NCBI GenBank assembly: GCA_002316675.1 | Contig: DCDZ01000066.1 | Coordinates: 50,341 to 91,007 of the forward strand | Reading direction: 5' to 3' | Length of the DNA: 40,667 nt | Origin: Tyzzerella sp. UBA1042 | Lineage (GTDB): Bacteria > Bacillota > Clostridia > Lachnospirales > Anaerotignaceae | Part shown: positions 8,178 to 16,070 of the stretch, piece after piece | Position numbering within the stretch: the first letter of the stretch is position 1 | Layout of the letters: each line of letters opens with the position of its first letter | Notes under the pieces: generated by a model | Database searches by the model: none | What the model saw: the letters and a program-made list of their open reading frames with translations, nothing else | What the model was told of the DNA's origin: nothing | Made by a program: the position numbers and the translations under genes

Positions 8178-8662
8178 GAACCCACCACCAAACCTATGAT
8201 CAACGCCACTACAAATGAGAAAAGAAATGCAAGTAAATTTCTAAGCAATGTCAGTTTTTTGCCGAAAAAGGATATTTCCACCGGAATCGTAACCAATCCA
8301 ACCATCATAAGTGTGGAAATAAACGCGCCAATCTGCATATATCCCGCACCGGCCTCCAGCAGCATTGCCGCAGTGGGAAATGCAACATACGGCGGAATCA
8401 AGGTAATGGAGCCTACCATGCCCGCCAAGGCAACGCCAAGCCATCCGGAATCCACACCAATCAAGCCGGAGATCACCTCCGTATTTGCAACCGCAAGAAG
8501 CATTCCCACTAGCAATAGAACTGACAATATCTGTGGTAAAATGTTTTCAAAGGATTTCCAAGCTTTTTTTAATGCAATTTTTGATTTACGCTTATCTTTC
8601 AAAAATGAAAAAATCAATGCTACAATGGCAGCAATATAAAACAAATAGGTTTGAACGTCCAT
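8174..8662 (-). CDS. DUF318/YraQ-ArsP type permease, first half
   Basis: A 162-residue membrane protein with about five hydrophobic segments: an N-terminal helix, a basic loop (KDKRKSKIALKK) and then repeat-like helices. LIPPYVAFPTAAMLLEAGA mirrors GPLYGAFPIAAVFMKKG in the partner gene, supporting an internally duplicated permease split into two chains. The start follows GGAGATGTTTT. It is the first gene of a two-gene minus-strand operon that converges on aroE/aroK. The substrate is unknown; the family link is to export of metalloids or other small molecules. Confidence 0.72.
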   Translation of the reverse strand: MDVQTYLFYIAAIVALIFSFLKDKRKSKIALKKAWKSFENILPQILSVLLLVGMLLAVANTEVISGLIGVDSGWLGVALAGMVGSITLIPPYVAFPTAAMLLEAGAGYMQIGAFISTLMMVGLVTIPVEISFFGKKLTLLRNLLAFLFSFVVALIIGLVVGS

Positions 8663-8874
8663 AAAACATCTCCATTCCGCAAAGTACAGTTAAAAAACAC
8701 GCCTTAAAATACAGTTCCCTATTTTCCATAATACTCTGCTTTTTCCATCTTGTTTCCATTGGATTTTCTCTTGCATATTTTATACGGTTTAACCCACTTT
8801 TCTATCGTTGTGGCTTGTAAAAACCCAGTTCATTTTTATGCTGGAGGACATAAAATATAAGCGCCTGCCCTGAT

Positions 8875-9339
8875 TTATTGCAGCAATTCTTTCACCAACT
8901 CCAAAGGAATCTCCATTCTAAGGGAAATTTCTTCCATGGTAAGGCTGCCCCGCAGGAAACGGAGGCACACATCTCTCATTCGTTCCCCCACTTCGATCAT
9001 ATGCTGATCAGGATCGTAAAAACGGATTACCCTCTGCCCCCACCGGTGCTCCAGCACAGGATGCACAAGATGGACTTTTTTGGCTTCTAACTTTTCCAAA
9101 AAAGCATCAAAATCCTCTTCCTCAAAATAAAGCTCCGTGGTATTGTTTCCAAAACAAAGGTCTTCCTTTTTTACGCCAATGAAAGATATCCATGATTCTT
9201 GGGTTTGCAAGGAAATGCCTCCGGTGAGCGTCACGTTTGCACCGAAATCCATAACAACTTGGAGATTCAAAATTTCCTGATAAAATTGCTTTGATTTTTC
9301 CATATGTGAAACAACTAGCAACGTGCCATGAAAATCCAT
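8875..9339 (-). CDS. VOC (glyoxalase/bleomycin-resistance) family protein
   Basis: A 154-residue protein with the vicinal oxygen chelate fold: LLVVSHMEKSKQFYQEIL at the N-terminus and RVIRFYDPDQHMIEVGE near residues 103-119 are classic for the family. The HE-type metal ligands are only partly recognisable, so catalysis is uncertain. Residues 122-154 form an unusual helical tail resembling a small helix-turn-helix (SLTMEEISLRMEIPLELVK). It starts 14 nt after the UxaA-type large-subunit stop and is probably the third gene of that operon, so a role in the same pathway is possible. Substrate unknown. Confidence 0.75.
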   Translation of the reverse strand: MDFHGTLLVVSHMEKSKQFYQEILNLQVVMDFGANVTLTGGISLQTQESWISFIGVKKEDLCFGNNTTELYFEEEDFDAFLEKLEAKKVHLVHPVLEHRWGQRVIRFYDPDQHMIEVGERMRDVCLRFLRGSLTMEEISLRMEIPLELVKELLQ

Positions 9340-9353
9340 AGAACCACTCCCGA

Positions 9354-10517
9354 TTAAAACGTGAAGCCAATACGGTAAATCCCAAACTCCCGATGGCCTA
9401 ATTTTTCCGCCTTTGTATCCTCTCCGTTGGTAACGGCAATCATCTTTTCAAATATTTCCGCACCAAGCTCCTCCAGCGTGCATTCCCCGAGAATCACTTT
9501 TCCACCATTAATATCAATATTTTCTTCCATATTTTGATAGGTTTCGGGATTGCCTGTAATTTTTATGACAGGAACAATGGGGCATCCCGTCGGTGTTCCT
9601 CTTCCTGTTGTGAAAACAACCAGCTGGGCACCTCCCGCAACCATGCCGGTAATGGAGTCAATGTCCTGCCCCGGGGAATCCATGAAATAAAGCCCCGGTT
9701 TTTCCGGGGGAACCTCCTCACCATAGGCTAAGGCACCAAGAAAAGGTGCAGTGTCCCCTGCTTTATGCATACATCCCAAGGATTTTTCTTCTATGGTACT
9801 TAGGCCCCCTTGAATATTTCCAGGCGTCGGCTGTGAGCCTCGCAAATCCTCCCCCGCAGCCAAGGCCCTTTTCTCCACAGCGGCTACCATAGTAAGAAAT
9901 TTCTCCCTTTCTTTCAAGTCCGGAAATCTTTCTGCCAAAATATGCTCTGCGCCGATAACTTCTGTGGTTTCGCTTAAAATGCTGCTGCCGCCGCAAGCAA
10001 CCAAGCGGTCCGATGCAATGCCTATGGCGGGATTGGCTACAATGCCGCTGGTTGGGTCACTGCCGCCGCACTCCATGCCCAAAATTAAATGGCATACGGA
10101 AAAAGGAGTTCTCCGTACCGCAGAAAGCTTTTTCACAAGCTCTTGCGCAATGCTTATGCCTTTAGCAACGGTTTTTGTTGTTCCGCCCCATTCCTGAATG
10201 GTGATTGCTTCCACCGGCTTCCCCGTTTTTTGTATTTCATCGACAATTTCCCCGGACTGAATGCCTTCGCAGCCCAAGCCCACAACCAAAACAGCCCCCA
10301 CATTAGGATTTTTCCCAAACCCCGTCAGGGTACGCATAGTTTGGCGAAAGTCCGCCCCCATCTGACAGCACCCATGCTGATGGGGCAAGGAAACTGCTCC
10401 CACCTTCTCCGCAATGCGGTTCGCCACCTCCACAGCGCAAACAGATGCCGGAATGACTAAAAGATAGTTTCTGATGCCAAAAGTGCCATTTTCCCGTTGA
10501 TAACCCAGAATATCCAT
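9354..10517 (-). CDS. UxaA-family lyase/dehydratase, large subunit
   Basis: A 387-residue protein matching the catalytic domain of altronate (UxaA) and galactarate dehydratases and the large subunit SuyB of (2R)-sulfolactate sulfo-lyase. Diagnostic stretches are QHGCCQMG, GLGCEGIQ, GMECGGSDPTSGI and FTTGRGTPTG, which carry the conserved cysteines and acidic residues thought to hold iron. The start at 10517 (MDILGYQRENG) follows GGAGGG that overlaps the end of the small-subunit gene; an 11-codon extension to 10550 would run into that gene. It eliminates water or sulfite from a hydroxy acid. Which substrate cannot be decided here: no uronate, glucarate or sulfonate pathway gene is adjacent. Confidence 0.85.
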   Translation of the reverse strand: MDILGYQRENGTFGIRNYLLVIPASVCAVEVANRIAEKVGAVSLPHQHGCCQMGADFRQTMRTLTGFGKNPNVGAVLVVGLGCEGIQSGEIVDEIQKTGKPVEAITIQEWGGTTKTVAKGISIAQELVKKLSAVRRTPFSVCHLILGMECGGSDPTSGIVANPAIGIASDRLVACGGSSILSETTEVIGAEHILAERFPDLKEREKFLTMVAAVEKRALAAGEDLRGSQPTPGNIQGGLSTIEEKSLGCMHKAGDTAPFLGALAYGEEVPPEKPGLYFMDSPGQDIDSITGMVAGGAQLVVFTTGRGTPTGCPIVPVIKITGNPETYQNMEENIDINGGKVILGECTLEELGAEIFEKMIAVTNGEDTKAEKLGHREFGIYRIGFTF

Positions 10518-10518
10518 A

Positions 10519-10803
10519 TTAGTATCCCTCCTTTTTGTCGCCCCGGCCACGGGTGCTTTCTATATTATGTATATGCACATGGCTTCCCTGCCGAATTTCT
10601 TTTGTGGCTAGGCCAATCCTCTGTCCATACTTAATAATCGGGTGATGCGGTAATATATCCGTCAATGCTATTTTATGATACTGGGGAATGCTCTCTTTTG
10701 CTTCCAGCTTCATTCCGCCCAAATCAAGAATCTCATGGGCATTCACCAGCCTTAAGCAAGTGCCTACGTTATCTTTTTCATGAATTTTTAAAATTGCATT
10801 CAT
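10519..10803 (-). CDS. UxaA-family small subunit (SAF domain)
   Basis: A 94-residue SAF-domain protein equivalent to the N-terminal domain of altronate/galactarate dehydratase or to SuyA. Typical features are the N-terminal strand NAILKIHEKDNVG and the late motif GQRIGLATKEIRQGSHVHIHN. The start at 10803 is chosen for its SD GAGGAGGAG; the open frame extends further upstream through AT-rich promoter DNA without coding character. The stop lies one base before the large-subunit ATG, so the two chains are translationally coupled and certainly form one enzyme. Confidence 0.85.
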   Translation of the reverse strand: MNAILKIHEKDNVGTCLRLVNAHEILDLGGMKLEAKESIPQYHKIALTDILPHHPIIKYGQRIGLATKEIRQGSHVHIHNIESTRGRGDKKEGY

Positions 10804-10915
10804 TTTTCTCCTCCTCTTTTGTAAATGATAAAATGTTCTAAGCCTCCCGAAAATTTTTTCTACGTAGAAATATAAAATATTTTTTCTTTTTGAATGAAAA
10901 TCATATATAATAAAT

Positions 10916-10968
10916 ATCATATAACACCAAGGGTGTACCTTGCAATACGTTTCATTTTTTTATGTATA
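10916..10968. promoter_or_regulatory. Divergent promoters sharing one palindromic -35 hexamer
   Basis: TTGCAA (10940-10945) is its own reverse complement. Rightward it is 17 nt from TGTATA (10963-10968), toward the coiled-coil gene. Leftward it is 18 nt from TATGAT (minus strand, 10921-10916), toward the UxaA operon. In the leftward spacer lies ACACC-AAG-GGTGT (10924-10936), a candidate operator. Confidence 0.5.
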
Positions 10969-11030
10969 TTTTTCTTATATGTAAATCAAACAGCTTAAAA
11001 TCATTGATACATTAGAACAGGAGGACGATT

Positions 11031-11303
11031 ATGGCAGGTTTTAAGGAAAAGTTTGGGGATATGGCAAAGAAGGCAGCAGACAAAACAGGAAATATGGTTG
11101 AAATTGGCAAGCTTCACACAAAGATCATGTCCCAAAAACAGAGTATCTCAACAATCAAAGCGCAGATCGGCACCATACTGTATCAGAAATATCAGCAGGG
11201 AGAAGCTGTGTCTGAGGAACTGACGGAGCTGTGCCGGCAAATTGCAGAAAGTGAACGGGAAATTGATGCAATGCAGCAGGAAATACAAGAATTAAAGGAA
11301 TAG
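11031..11303 (+). CDS. Small coiled-coil protein, function unknown
   Basis: A 90-residue, highly charged soluble protein, predicted almost entirely helical. The C-terminal half (about 45-90) has heptad-like spacing (ELTELCRQIAESEREIDAMQQEI) indicating a coiled coil. The N-terminal MAGFKEKFGDMAKKAADKTGN resembles small 'zinc-ribbon plus coiled-coil' proteins of Clostridia, but no zinc ligands are present and only one cysteine is visible. A perfect AGGAGG precedes the ATG. It is monocistronic, with a divergent promoter and a strong terminator. I do not recognise a function. Confidence 0.75.
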   Translation: MAGFKEKFGDMAKKAADKTGNMVEIGKLHTKIMSQKQSISTIKAQIGTILYQKYQQGEAVSEELTELCRQIAESEREIDAMQQEIQELKE

Positions 11304-11348
11304 GTAAAACCCTGGCGGGCTTCGTTATGCGTCATTCATATTTTTCAC

Positions 11349-11396
11349 AAAAAAGTGCCCTATGTGCATATTTTTACGCACATAGGGCACTTTTAT
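11349..11396. terminator. Bidirectional terminator between the coiled-coil gene and metA
   Basis: AAAAGTGCCCTATGTGC (11351-11367) pairs perfectly with GCACATAGGGCACTTTT (11378-11394). A/T tracts on both sides allow use by the rightward small gene and the leftward metY-metA operon. A weaker hairpin (GCCCCCT/AGAGGGC) follows near 11411-11433. Confidence 0.9.
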
Positions 11397-11469
11397 CATT
11401 CTCTTTTCTGCCCCCTTTCACATCAAGAGGGCATTTTATCATACTTCTTTTACCTTACGGCAATCTCCG

Positions 11470-12411
11470 TTAACGCTTAGGAGCAATGGCCTTTTGCCGG
11501 TTTTTTGCCCACTCATAGGGGGTAGTCTGATAGAGATAATAATTCAACCAATTGGAAAAAAGTAAATTTCCATGGGCCCGCCAACGAACCAAAGGCGCCT
11601 TTGTATCGTCATTCTCCGGAAAATAATTCACCGGAATCGGCGTTTTTAATCCCATACTTTTATCACGAATATACTCATTATTCAGCGTATTCGGATCATA
11701 CTCGGAATGTCCCATAATAAAAATATGCTTGCCATCCAAGGAAGAAACTGCATAAACACCAGCCTCCTCGGAAGTAGCCAAAATTTCCAGTTCATCAACT
11801 TTGCGAATATCCTCTTCATGAACCGTTGTATGCCGGGAATGGGGTGCAAAAAAAACGTCATCCGCCCCTCTTAAGAGCATAGAATTCTTTCGATTGAGGG
11901 TATGGCGAAATACACCAAAAAGCTTTTCTTCCATTTCATACTTCGGTATTCCATAGTGATAATAAAGCCCCGCTTGGGCTCCCCAACAAATATGGAAGGT
12001 GCTATGCACATTGGTTTTGCTCCATTCCATGATTTCTTTCAATTCTTCCCAATAATCTACCTCTTCAAACTCCATCTTCTCAATGGGTGCTCCCGTGATA
12101 ATAAACCCATCGTATTTTTCATCCTTGATCTCATCAAAGGTTTTATAAAATGCCAGTAAATGCTCGCTGGAGGTATTTTTTGAAACATGGGTTTTAATAT
12201 GCATGAGTTCCAGTTCAATTTGCAGGGGCGTGTTTCCCAAAAGCCTTGAAATCTGCGTTTCCGTATCAATCTTTGTGGGCATCAGATTCAGCAACAGTAT
12301 TTTTAACGGGCGGATATCTTGGGCGACAGCCCGATTTTCCGTCATAACAAAAACATTTTCTTCTGTCAACACCTTCACTGCCGGTAACTCATCCGGTATT
12401 TTAATCGGCAT
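11470..12411 (-). CDS. metA: Homoserine O-acetyltransferase (MetA family)
   Basis: A 313-residue MetA/HTS enzyme acylating L-homoserine for methionine synthesis. With the start at 12411 (MPIKIPDELP) the numbering coincides with the characterised enzymes: nucleophile C142 in HICWGAQAG, and H235 and E237 in MGHSEYD. Residue 111 is glutamate (GAPIE). In this family Glu111 goes with acetyl-CoA and Gly111 with succinyl-CoA, so I infer an acetyltransferase despite the common 'succinyltransferase' label. The neighbouring O-acetylhomoserine sulfhydrylase agrees. It is the second gene after metY (87 nt gap), presumably co-transcribed from the T-box promoter. Four extra codons upstream (GTG at 12423) are possible but less likely. 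Confidence 0.95.
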   Translation of the reverse strand: MPIKIPDELPAVKVLTEENVFVMTENRAVAQDIRPLKILLLNLMPTKIDTETQISRLLGNTPLQIELELMHIKTHVSKNTSSEHLLAFYKTFDEIKDEKYDGFIITGAPIEKMEFEEVDYWEELKEIMEWSKTNVHSTFHICWGAQAGLYYHYGIPKYEMEEKLFGVFRHTLNRKNSMLLRGADDVFFAPHSRHTTVHEEDIRKVDELEILATSEEAGVYAVSSLDGKHIFIMGHSEYDPNTLNNEYIRDKSMGLKTPIPVNYFPENDDTKAPLVRWRAHGNLLFSNWLNYYLYQTTPYEWAKNRQKAIAPKR

Positions 12412-12498
12412 TTTCACCACCACCTTCTCTATTTTAACGTAAAACTTTTCCCAAACAATATCCCCATTAGAAAATGGAATAATCCATAAAATTGCTGC

Positions 12499-13791
12499 TT
12501 ACTTCAAGTCTACCCCTTCCAGTGCCTGAGTAATATCATCAATCAAGTCCTGTGCATTTTCCAAGCCGCAGGAGAAACGAACCAAATCACCGGAAATTCC
12601 TGCCGCAACCAATTCTTCCTCACTCATCTGTCTATGGGTTGCACTGGCAGGATGCAGGCAACAGGTTCTTGCATCGGCAACATGGGTAGCGATAGAAGCA
12701 ATCTTCAAACCATTCATAAATTTTTCTGCTGCTGCTCTGCCGCCCTTTACCCCAAAGCTTACAACGCCGCAGGTACCATTGGGCAAGTATTTTTGAGCCA
12801 GCTCATAATATTTGTCCCCTTCCAAGCTGGGATATACAACCCATGCAATCTTATCATTTTCTTTTAAAAATTTTGCCACTGCAAGGCCATTTTCACAATG
12901 ACGGGGCATTCTTACGTGCAAGCTCTCTAAGCCTAAATTTAAAAGGTATGCAGTTTGCGGTGACTGGGTAGAACCAAAATCACGCATCAGCTGGGCTGTT
13001 GCCTTTGTAATAAATGCCCCGCCTTGCCCAAATTTTTCTACATAAGTAATCCCATGATAGCTGTCATCCGGTGTACAAAGTCCGGGGAATTTTTCGGCAT
13101 TTGCCTTCCAGTCAAAATTTCCGGAATCCACAATGCAGCCGCCTATGCCGGAACCGTGTCCATCCAGATATTTTGTGGTGGAGTGGGTTACAATATCCAC
13201 ACCCCATTCAAAGGGGCGGCAGTTTATGGGAGTAGCAAAGGTGTTATCTACAATCAACGGTACACCATGGGCATGAGCCACATTGGCAAATCTTTCAAGG
13301 TCAAGCACCGTCAATGCAGGGTTTGCAATGGTTTCACCAAACATTGCTTTTGTATTGGGTTGAAAAGCCGCTTCTAATTCTTCATCAGAGCAATCGGGAG
13401 AAATAAAGGTAAACTCAATGCCCATTTTTCTCATGGTTACGGCAAAAAGGTTATAGGTGCCGCCATAAATGGTTGCGCATGACACAATATGGTCGCCGCT
13501 GGTTGCAATATTAAATATTGCGAAAAAGTTCGCCGCCTGACCGGAGGAGGTAAGCATTGCCGCTGTTCCGCCTTCCATCTCGCAAAGCTTCGCCGCAACA
13601 TGGTCACAGGTTGGATTTTGCAGTCTTGAATAAAAATATCCGCTGGCTTCCAGGTCAAAAAGGGCTCCCATTTCCTGACTGGTGGCATATTTGAATGTTG
13701 TACTTTGAATGATTGGAATTTGTCTGGATTCTCCATTCTGAGGTGTATACCCGCCTTGTACGCATTTTGTTTCCAATCTGTAATTACTCAT
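12499..13791 (-). CDS. metY: O-acetylhomoserine sulfhydrylase
   Basis: A 430-residue Cys/Met-metabolism PLP enzyme that makes homocysteine from O-acetylhomoserine and sulfide. The PLP lysine is K207 in THSTTKYLDGHG; YSRLQNPT and SSGQAA are the usual PLP-phosphate and substrate motifs. The late segment ADARTCCLHPASATHRQ is typical of MetY rather than cystathionine synthases or lyases. The start at 13791 (MSNYRLETK) has GGAGG 9 nt upstream; the longer open frame to 13920 is an artefact running through the T-box antiterminator. It heads metY-metA, so the product of MetA is the substrate of MetY, giving direct sulfhydrylation. Confidence 0.95.
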   Translation of the reverse strand: MSNYRLETKCVQGGYTPQNGESRQIPIIQSTTFKYATSQEMGALFDLEASGYFYSRLQNPTCDHVAAKLCEMEGGTAAMLTSSGQAANFFAIFNIATSGDHIVSCATIYGGTYNLFAVTMRKMGIEFTFISPDCSDEELEAAFQPNTKAMFGETIANPALTVLDLERFANVAHAHGVPLIVDNTFATPINCRPFEWGVDIVTHSTTKYLDGHGSGIGGCIVDSGNFDWKANAEKFPGLCTPDDSYHGITYVEKFGQGGAFITKATAQLMRDFGSTQSPQTAYLLNLGLESLHVRMPRHCENGLAVAKFLKENDKIAWVVYPSLEGDKYYELAQKYLPNGTCGVVSFGVKGGRAAAEKFMNGLKIASIATHVADARTCCLHPASATHRQMSEEELVAAGISGDLVRFSCGLENAQDLIDDITQALEGVDLK

Positions 13792-13823
13792 AACATAACT
13801 CCTCCTTGTTTTATCTAAAAAAT

Positions 13824-14092
13824 AAAAAAACCGCCTCAAAGATAAACCTTGAGACGGGATATTCCCGCGGTACCACTCAAATTGCATTAATAAATAATGC
13901 CACCTTTCAGACTCAGACAAGTCCTATGCCTTTACGCAGCAATCACGGAAGGAGCCTACCAACATTTTCATGTTTTCGAATCTTCAGCTCAGAAGCCATA
14001 GGCATTAAGAAATCTTATTATCGGTTCTCACCATTCCCGATTCTCTGTGAACTTAATAACTCAGCCCTCTTCGTCATAGCTTTTTTTATTTA
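13824..14092 (-). promoter_or_regulatory. T-box leader (probably tRNA-Met) of metY-metA
   Basis: On the minus strand the conserved T-box core GAGTGGTACCGCGG is present around 13876-13863. It is followed by a terminator, CCGTCTCAAGG (13857-13847) pairing with CTTTGAGGCGG (13841-13831) and a T run. The T-box bulge UGGU pairs with an ACCA tRNA end, meaning discriminator A, which fits tRNA-Met and excludes tRNA-Cys. Upstream, stem I contains AATGGTGAGAACC (distal loop region), and its 3' side reads CTTAATGCCTATGGC. The specifier is probably one of its two ATG codons (14005-14003 or 13999-13997). Uncharged tRNA would stabilise the antiterminator and switch on metY-metA. Confidence 0.88.
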
Positions 14093-14101
14093 ATTTGTTT
14101 C

Positions 14102-14129
14102 ATTATAGCATTATATATTTTTTTGTCAA
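14102..14129 (-). promoter_or_regulatory. Promoter of metY-metA
   Basis: On the minus strand TTGACA (14129-14124) is separated by 16 nt from TATAAT (14107-14102), both consensus, just upstream of the T-box leader. Confidence 0.88.
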
Positions 14130-14226
14130 CAAATATTTTAAAAGAACTAAAGCCCTCTTCAAAAATTTAACAAAAAACAATACCTTTCCTAAAAAATGAA
14201 TCCCTTTATTAAAAACACAAGATATC

Positions 14227-14262
14227 GTAAAAGCGTATACATTTTCTGCATACGCTTTTATC
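14227..14262 (-). terminator. Terminator of the ferritin gene
   Basis: AAAAGCGTAT (14229-14238) and ATACGCTTTT (14250-14259) form a stem with an 11-nt loop, 45 nt past the ferritin stop. T-rich sequence follows in both directions. Confidence 0.75.
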
Positions 14263-14304
14263 CTTAAAATATTCGTATCAATTTCTTATTTTTTAGTGCA
14301 AATC

Positions 14305-14817
14305 TTACAGTATTAAAGAAGGTGCCGCATAAACCCTTGCCTTTAATTCATTATCCAACATATACAAGCCCTTTGCATCGCTTCCGAACAGCTCCATTTT
14401 TGTAATCAAACCGTTTGCATTTGTTTCTTCTTCGCCCTGTTCTTTTACAAACCAGTCTAAAAATTGAACGGTTCTGTAATCATGCACTTCTTGTGCCGCT
14501 GTGTAGATTGTATGGATGGACGCTGTAATATATTCCTCATGTGTCAAAGCAGCCTTTAAGGGATCCATCAATGTATCAATTTCTACATCCGGCTTGCCGA
14601 TTGCTTCAAAATCGACCCGCTGATTATTGTTTTGCAAATACTGATAAAAGAGCATTGCATGGTCCCTTTCTTCCTGTGCCTGTATTTTAAACCAGTTTGC
14701 AAAACCCTCGAGCCCTTTGGATTCATAAAAATTTGCAAAATCCAGATACAGATAGGCAGAAAAGAATTCCTTTGTAATCTGTGCGTTTAAAAGATCTATT
14801 ACCTTTTTGTCTAACAT
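14305..14817 (-). CDS. ftnA: Ferritin (FtnA-type, non-haem)
   Basis: A 170-residue four-helix ferritin storing iron in the cytosol. The ferroxidase centre is recognisable: E17-type helix A in ITKEFFSAYLYL, helix B EERDHAMLF with the ExxH pair, and helix D EQGEEETNAN. AYLYLDFANFYESKGLEGFANWF is characteristic of bacterial FTN rather than bacterioferritin, and the length fits. The start at 14817 (MLDKKVIDLLN) follows AGGAGGGATAAGA; the open frame includes seven further codons upstream over the ribosome binding site. It is monocistronic with a long leader. Confidence 0.93.
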   Translation of the reverse strand: MLDKKVIDLLNAQITKEFFSAYLYLDFANFYESKGLEGFANWFKIQAQEERDHAMLFYQYLQNNNQRVDFEAIGKPDVEIDTLMDPLKAALTHEEYITASIHTIYTAAQEVHDYRTVQFLDWFVKEQGEEETNANGLITKMELFGSDAKGLYMLDNELKARVYAAPSLIL

Positions 14818-15076
14818 TCTTATCCCTCCTAATGTCATTGTCGTTTTTATAAAAAAATTAAAACCATCCCTTGCTCCACCTTTCTTTTGAAAGGTAAAGC
14901 AAATGGATTGCTGTTTCCTTGGATAACATTTCCAAGCTTAGAGGGTATTTTCAATACAAATGCGTTCTTCCCATCTGCATAAGAAAATAACCGCTTTTTA
15001 TATCATAATTTTACCCGCCTGCAACAGTATTATCCGCAAAAAAGCCGGTGAAAATTATTTTCTTTGGATAACTATT

Positions 15077-15105
15077 AGTTTAGTATTAAACGATAATTAT
15101 GTCAA
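15077..15105 (-). promoter_or_regulatory. Candidate ferritin promoter with inverted repeat
   Basis: On the minus strand TTGACA (15105-15100) is 17 nt from a weak -10 TAAACT (15082-15077). The -10 overlaps the inverted repeat GTTTA-N4-TAAAC (15078-15091), a possible metal-regulator operator. The resulting leader is about 250 nt and contains the perfect hairpin ACCTTTC-N4-GAAAGGT (14878-14895) near the start codon. I see nothing coding between 14818 and 15167. Confidence 0.45.
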
Positions 15106-15167
15106 GCCTTGGTTCTTTTCTACACTTCGTATAAATTAACAATTCAATTCAACATTCATAAAAAAAC

Positions 15168-15196
15168 TTGACAAATCAGCTTCTTAATTGTATACT
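15168..15196 (+). promoter_or_regulatory. Promoter of the TIM-barrel protein gene
   Basis: TTGACA (15168-15173) and TATACT (15191-15196) with a 17-nt spacer. Confidence 0.82.
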
Positions 15197-15250
15197 TATA
15201 ACAACTTTTTAGTTGATTTCATATTGTTTTATCGTGAAAGGAGATATTGT

Positions 15251-15943
15251 ATGGCTGAAAAAAAAATCCCCCGCATCGACAGCAGATTGAGAAAGCACAT
15301 TGTAACAATGCCGGAAGAAATATGGAGTGCCAGCGGTATTGTTATTTGGGGAAAACGCATCAAATCTTTGATATTTTCAACCGACATTGCAATTATTCGT
15401 AATTGTAATGCCGATGCAGTGCTCGCCGTATATCCCTTTACTCCTCAGCAAATTATTGCAGACGCCATCGTTTCCGCTTCCAGTATTCCCGTATTTTGTG
15501 GTGTCGGCGGCGGTACCACAACAGGCCCCCGGGTGGTTATGCTTGCAAAGGATGCCGAAGCCTTAGGCGCCATGGGCGTAGTTGTAAATGCACCCACCAG
15601 TAACTCGGTGATTCAACATATTCATGAAATTATCGATATCCCGATTATCGTTACTATTTTACACGAAAACAATGATATTGACGGCAGATTAGCTGCGGGC
15701 ACCAGCATTTTAAATATATCCGCCGCAAGCAGAACGCCGGACGTGGTGCGTTCCATTCGCCGAAAATATCCCTCCGTACCTATTATTGCAACCGGAGGCC
15801 CTTCCAGAGAAAGCATTAAAGAAACCATCGAAGCCGGCGCTAACGCAATTAGCTTTACACCGCCCACCGCAATGGACTTATTCCACGGATTAATGAGCAG
15901 ATACCGTACCGAGCATGAGCAACAGAAAAAAAACGACGCTTAA
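15251..15943 (+). CDS. TIM-barrel protein of unknown function
   Basis: A 230-residue cytosolic protein with alternating hydrophobic strands and helices. CGVGGGTTTGP (about residues 88-98) and a standard phosphate-binding signature IIATGGPSRESI followed by AGANAISFTPPT near residues 178-206 point to a phosphate-binding TIM barrel, as in ThiG, IMP dehydrogenase and tryptophan-pathway isomerases. I cannot match it to a defined enzyme; similar proteins are usually just called hydrolase or hypothetical. The start at 15251 (MAEKKIPRID) follows GGAGATATTGT; a longer frame to 15188 crosses the promoter. It is monocistronic, divergent from ferritin. A bound phosphorylated ligand is an inference. Confidence 0.75.
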   Translation: MAEKKIPRIDSRLRKHIVTMPEEIWSASGIVIWGKRIKSLIFSTDIAIIRNCNADAVLAVYPFTPQQIIADAIVSASSIPVFCGVGGGTTTGPRVVMLAKDAEALGAMGVVVNAPTSNSVIQHIHEIIDIPIIVTILHENNDIDGRLAAGTSILNISAASRTPDVVRSIRRKYPSVPIIATGGPSRESIKETIEAGANAISFTPPTAMDLFHGLMSRYRTEHEQQKKNDA

Positions 15944-16070
15944 AACACAGCTGAAATAAAACGTTACATACACTTTTTATAGCGTGTGCTATGACAAAAT
16001 CCATAGAAACTCAAAATTCAAGTTGTAAAAGGGCTATACCGCACATAGAATATCATAAAAAATATACAAA

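Noticed and set aside
13806..14093. 95-codon plus-strand frame
   Set aside because: It is the reverse strand of the metY T-box leader; the RNA structure explains the sequence.
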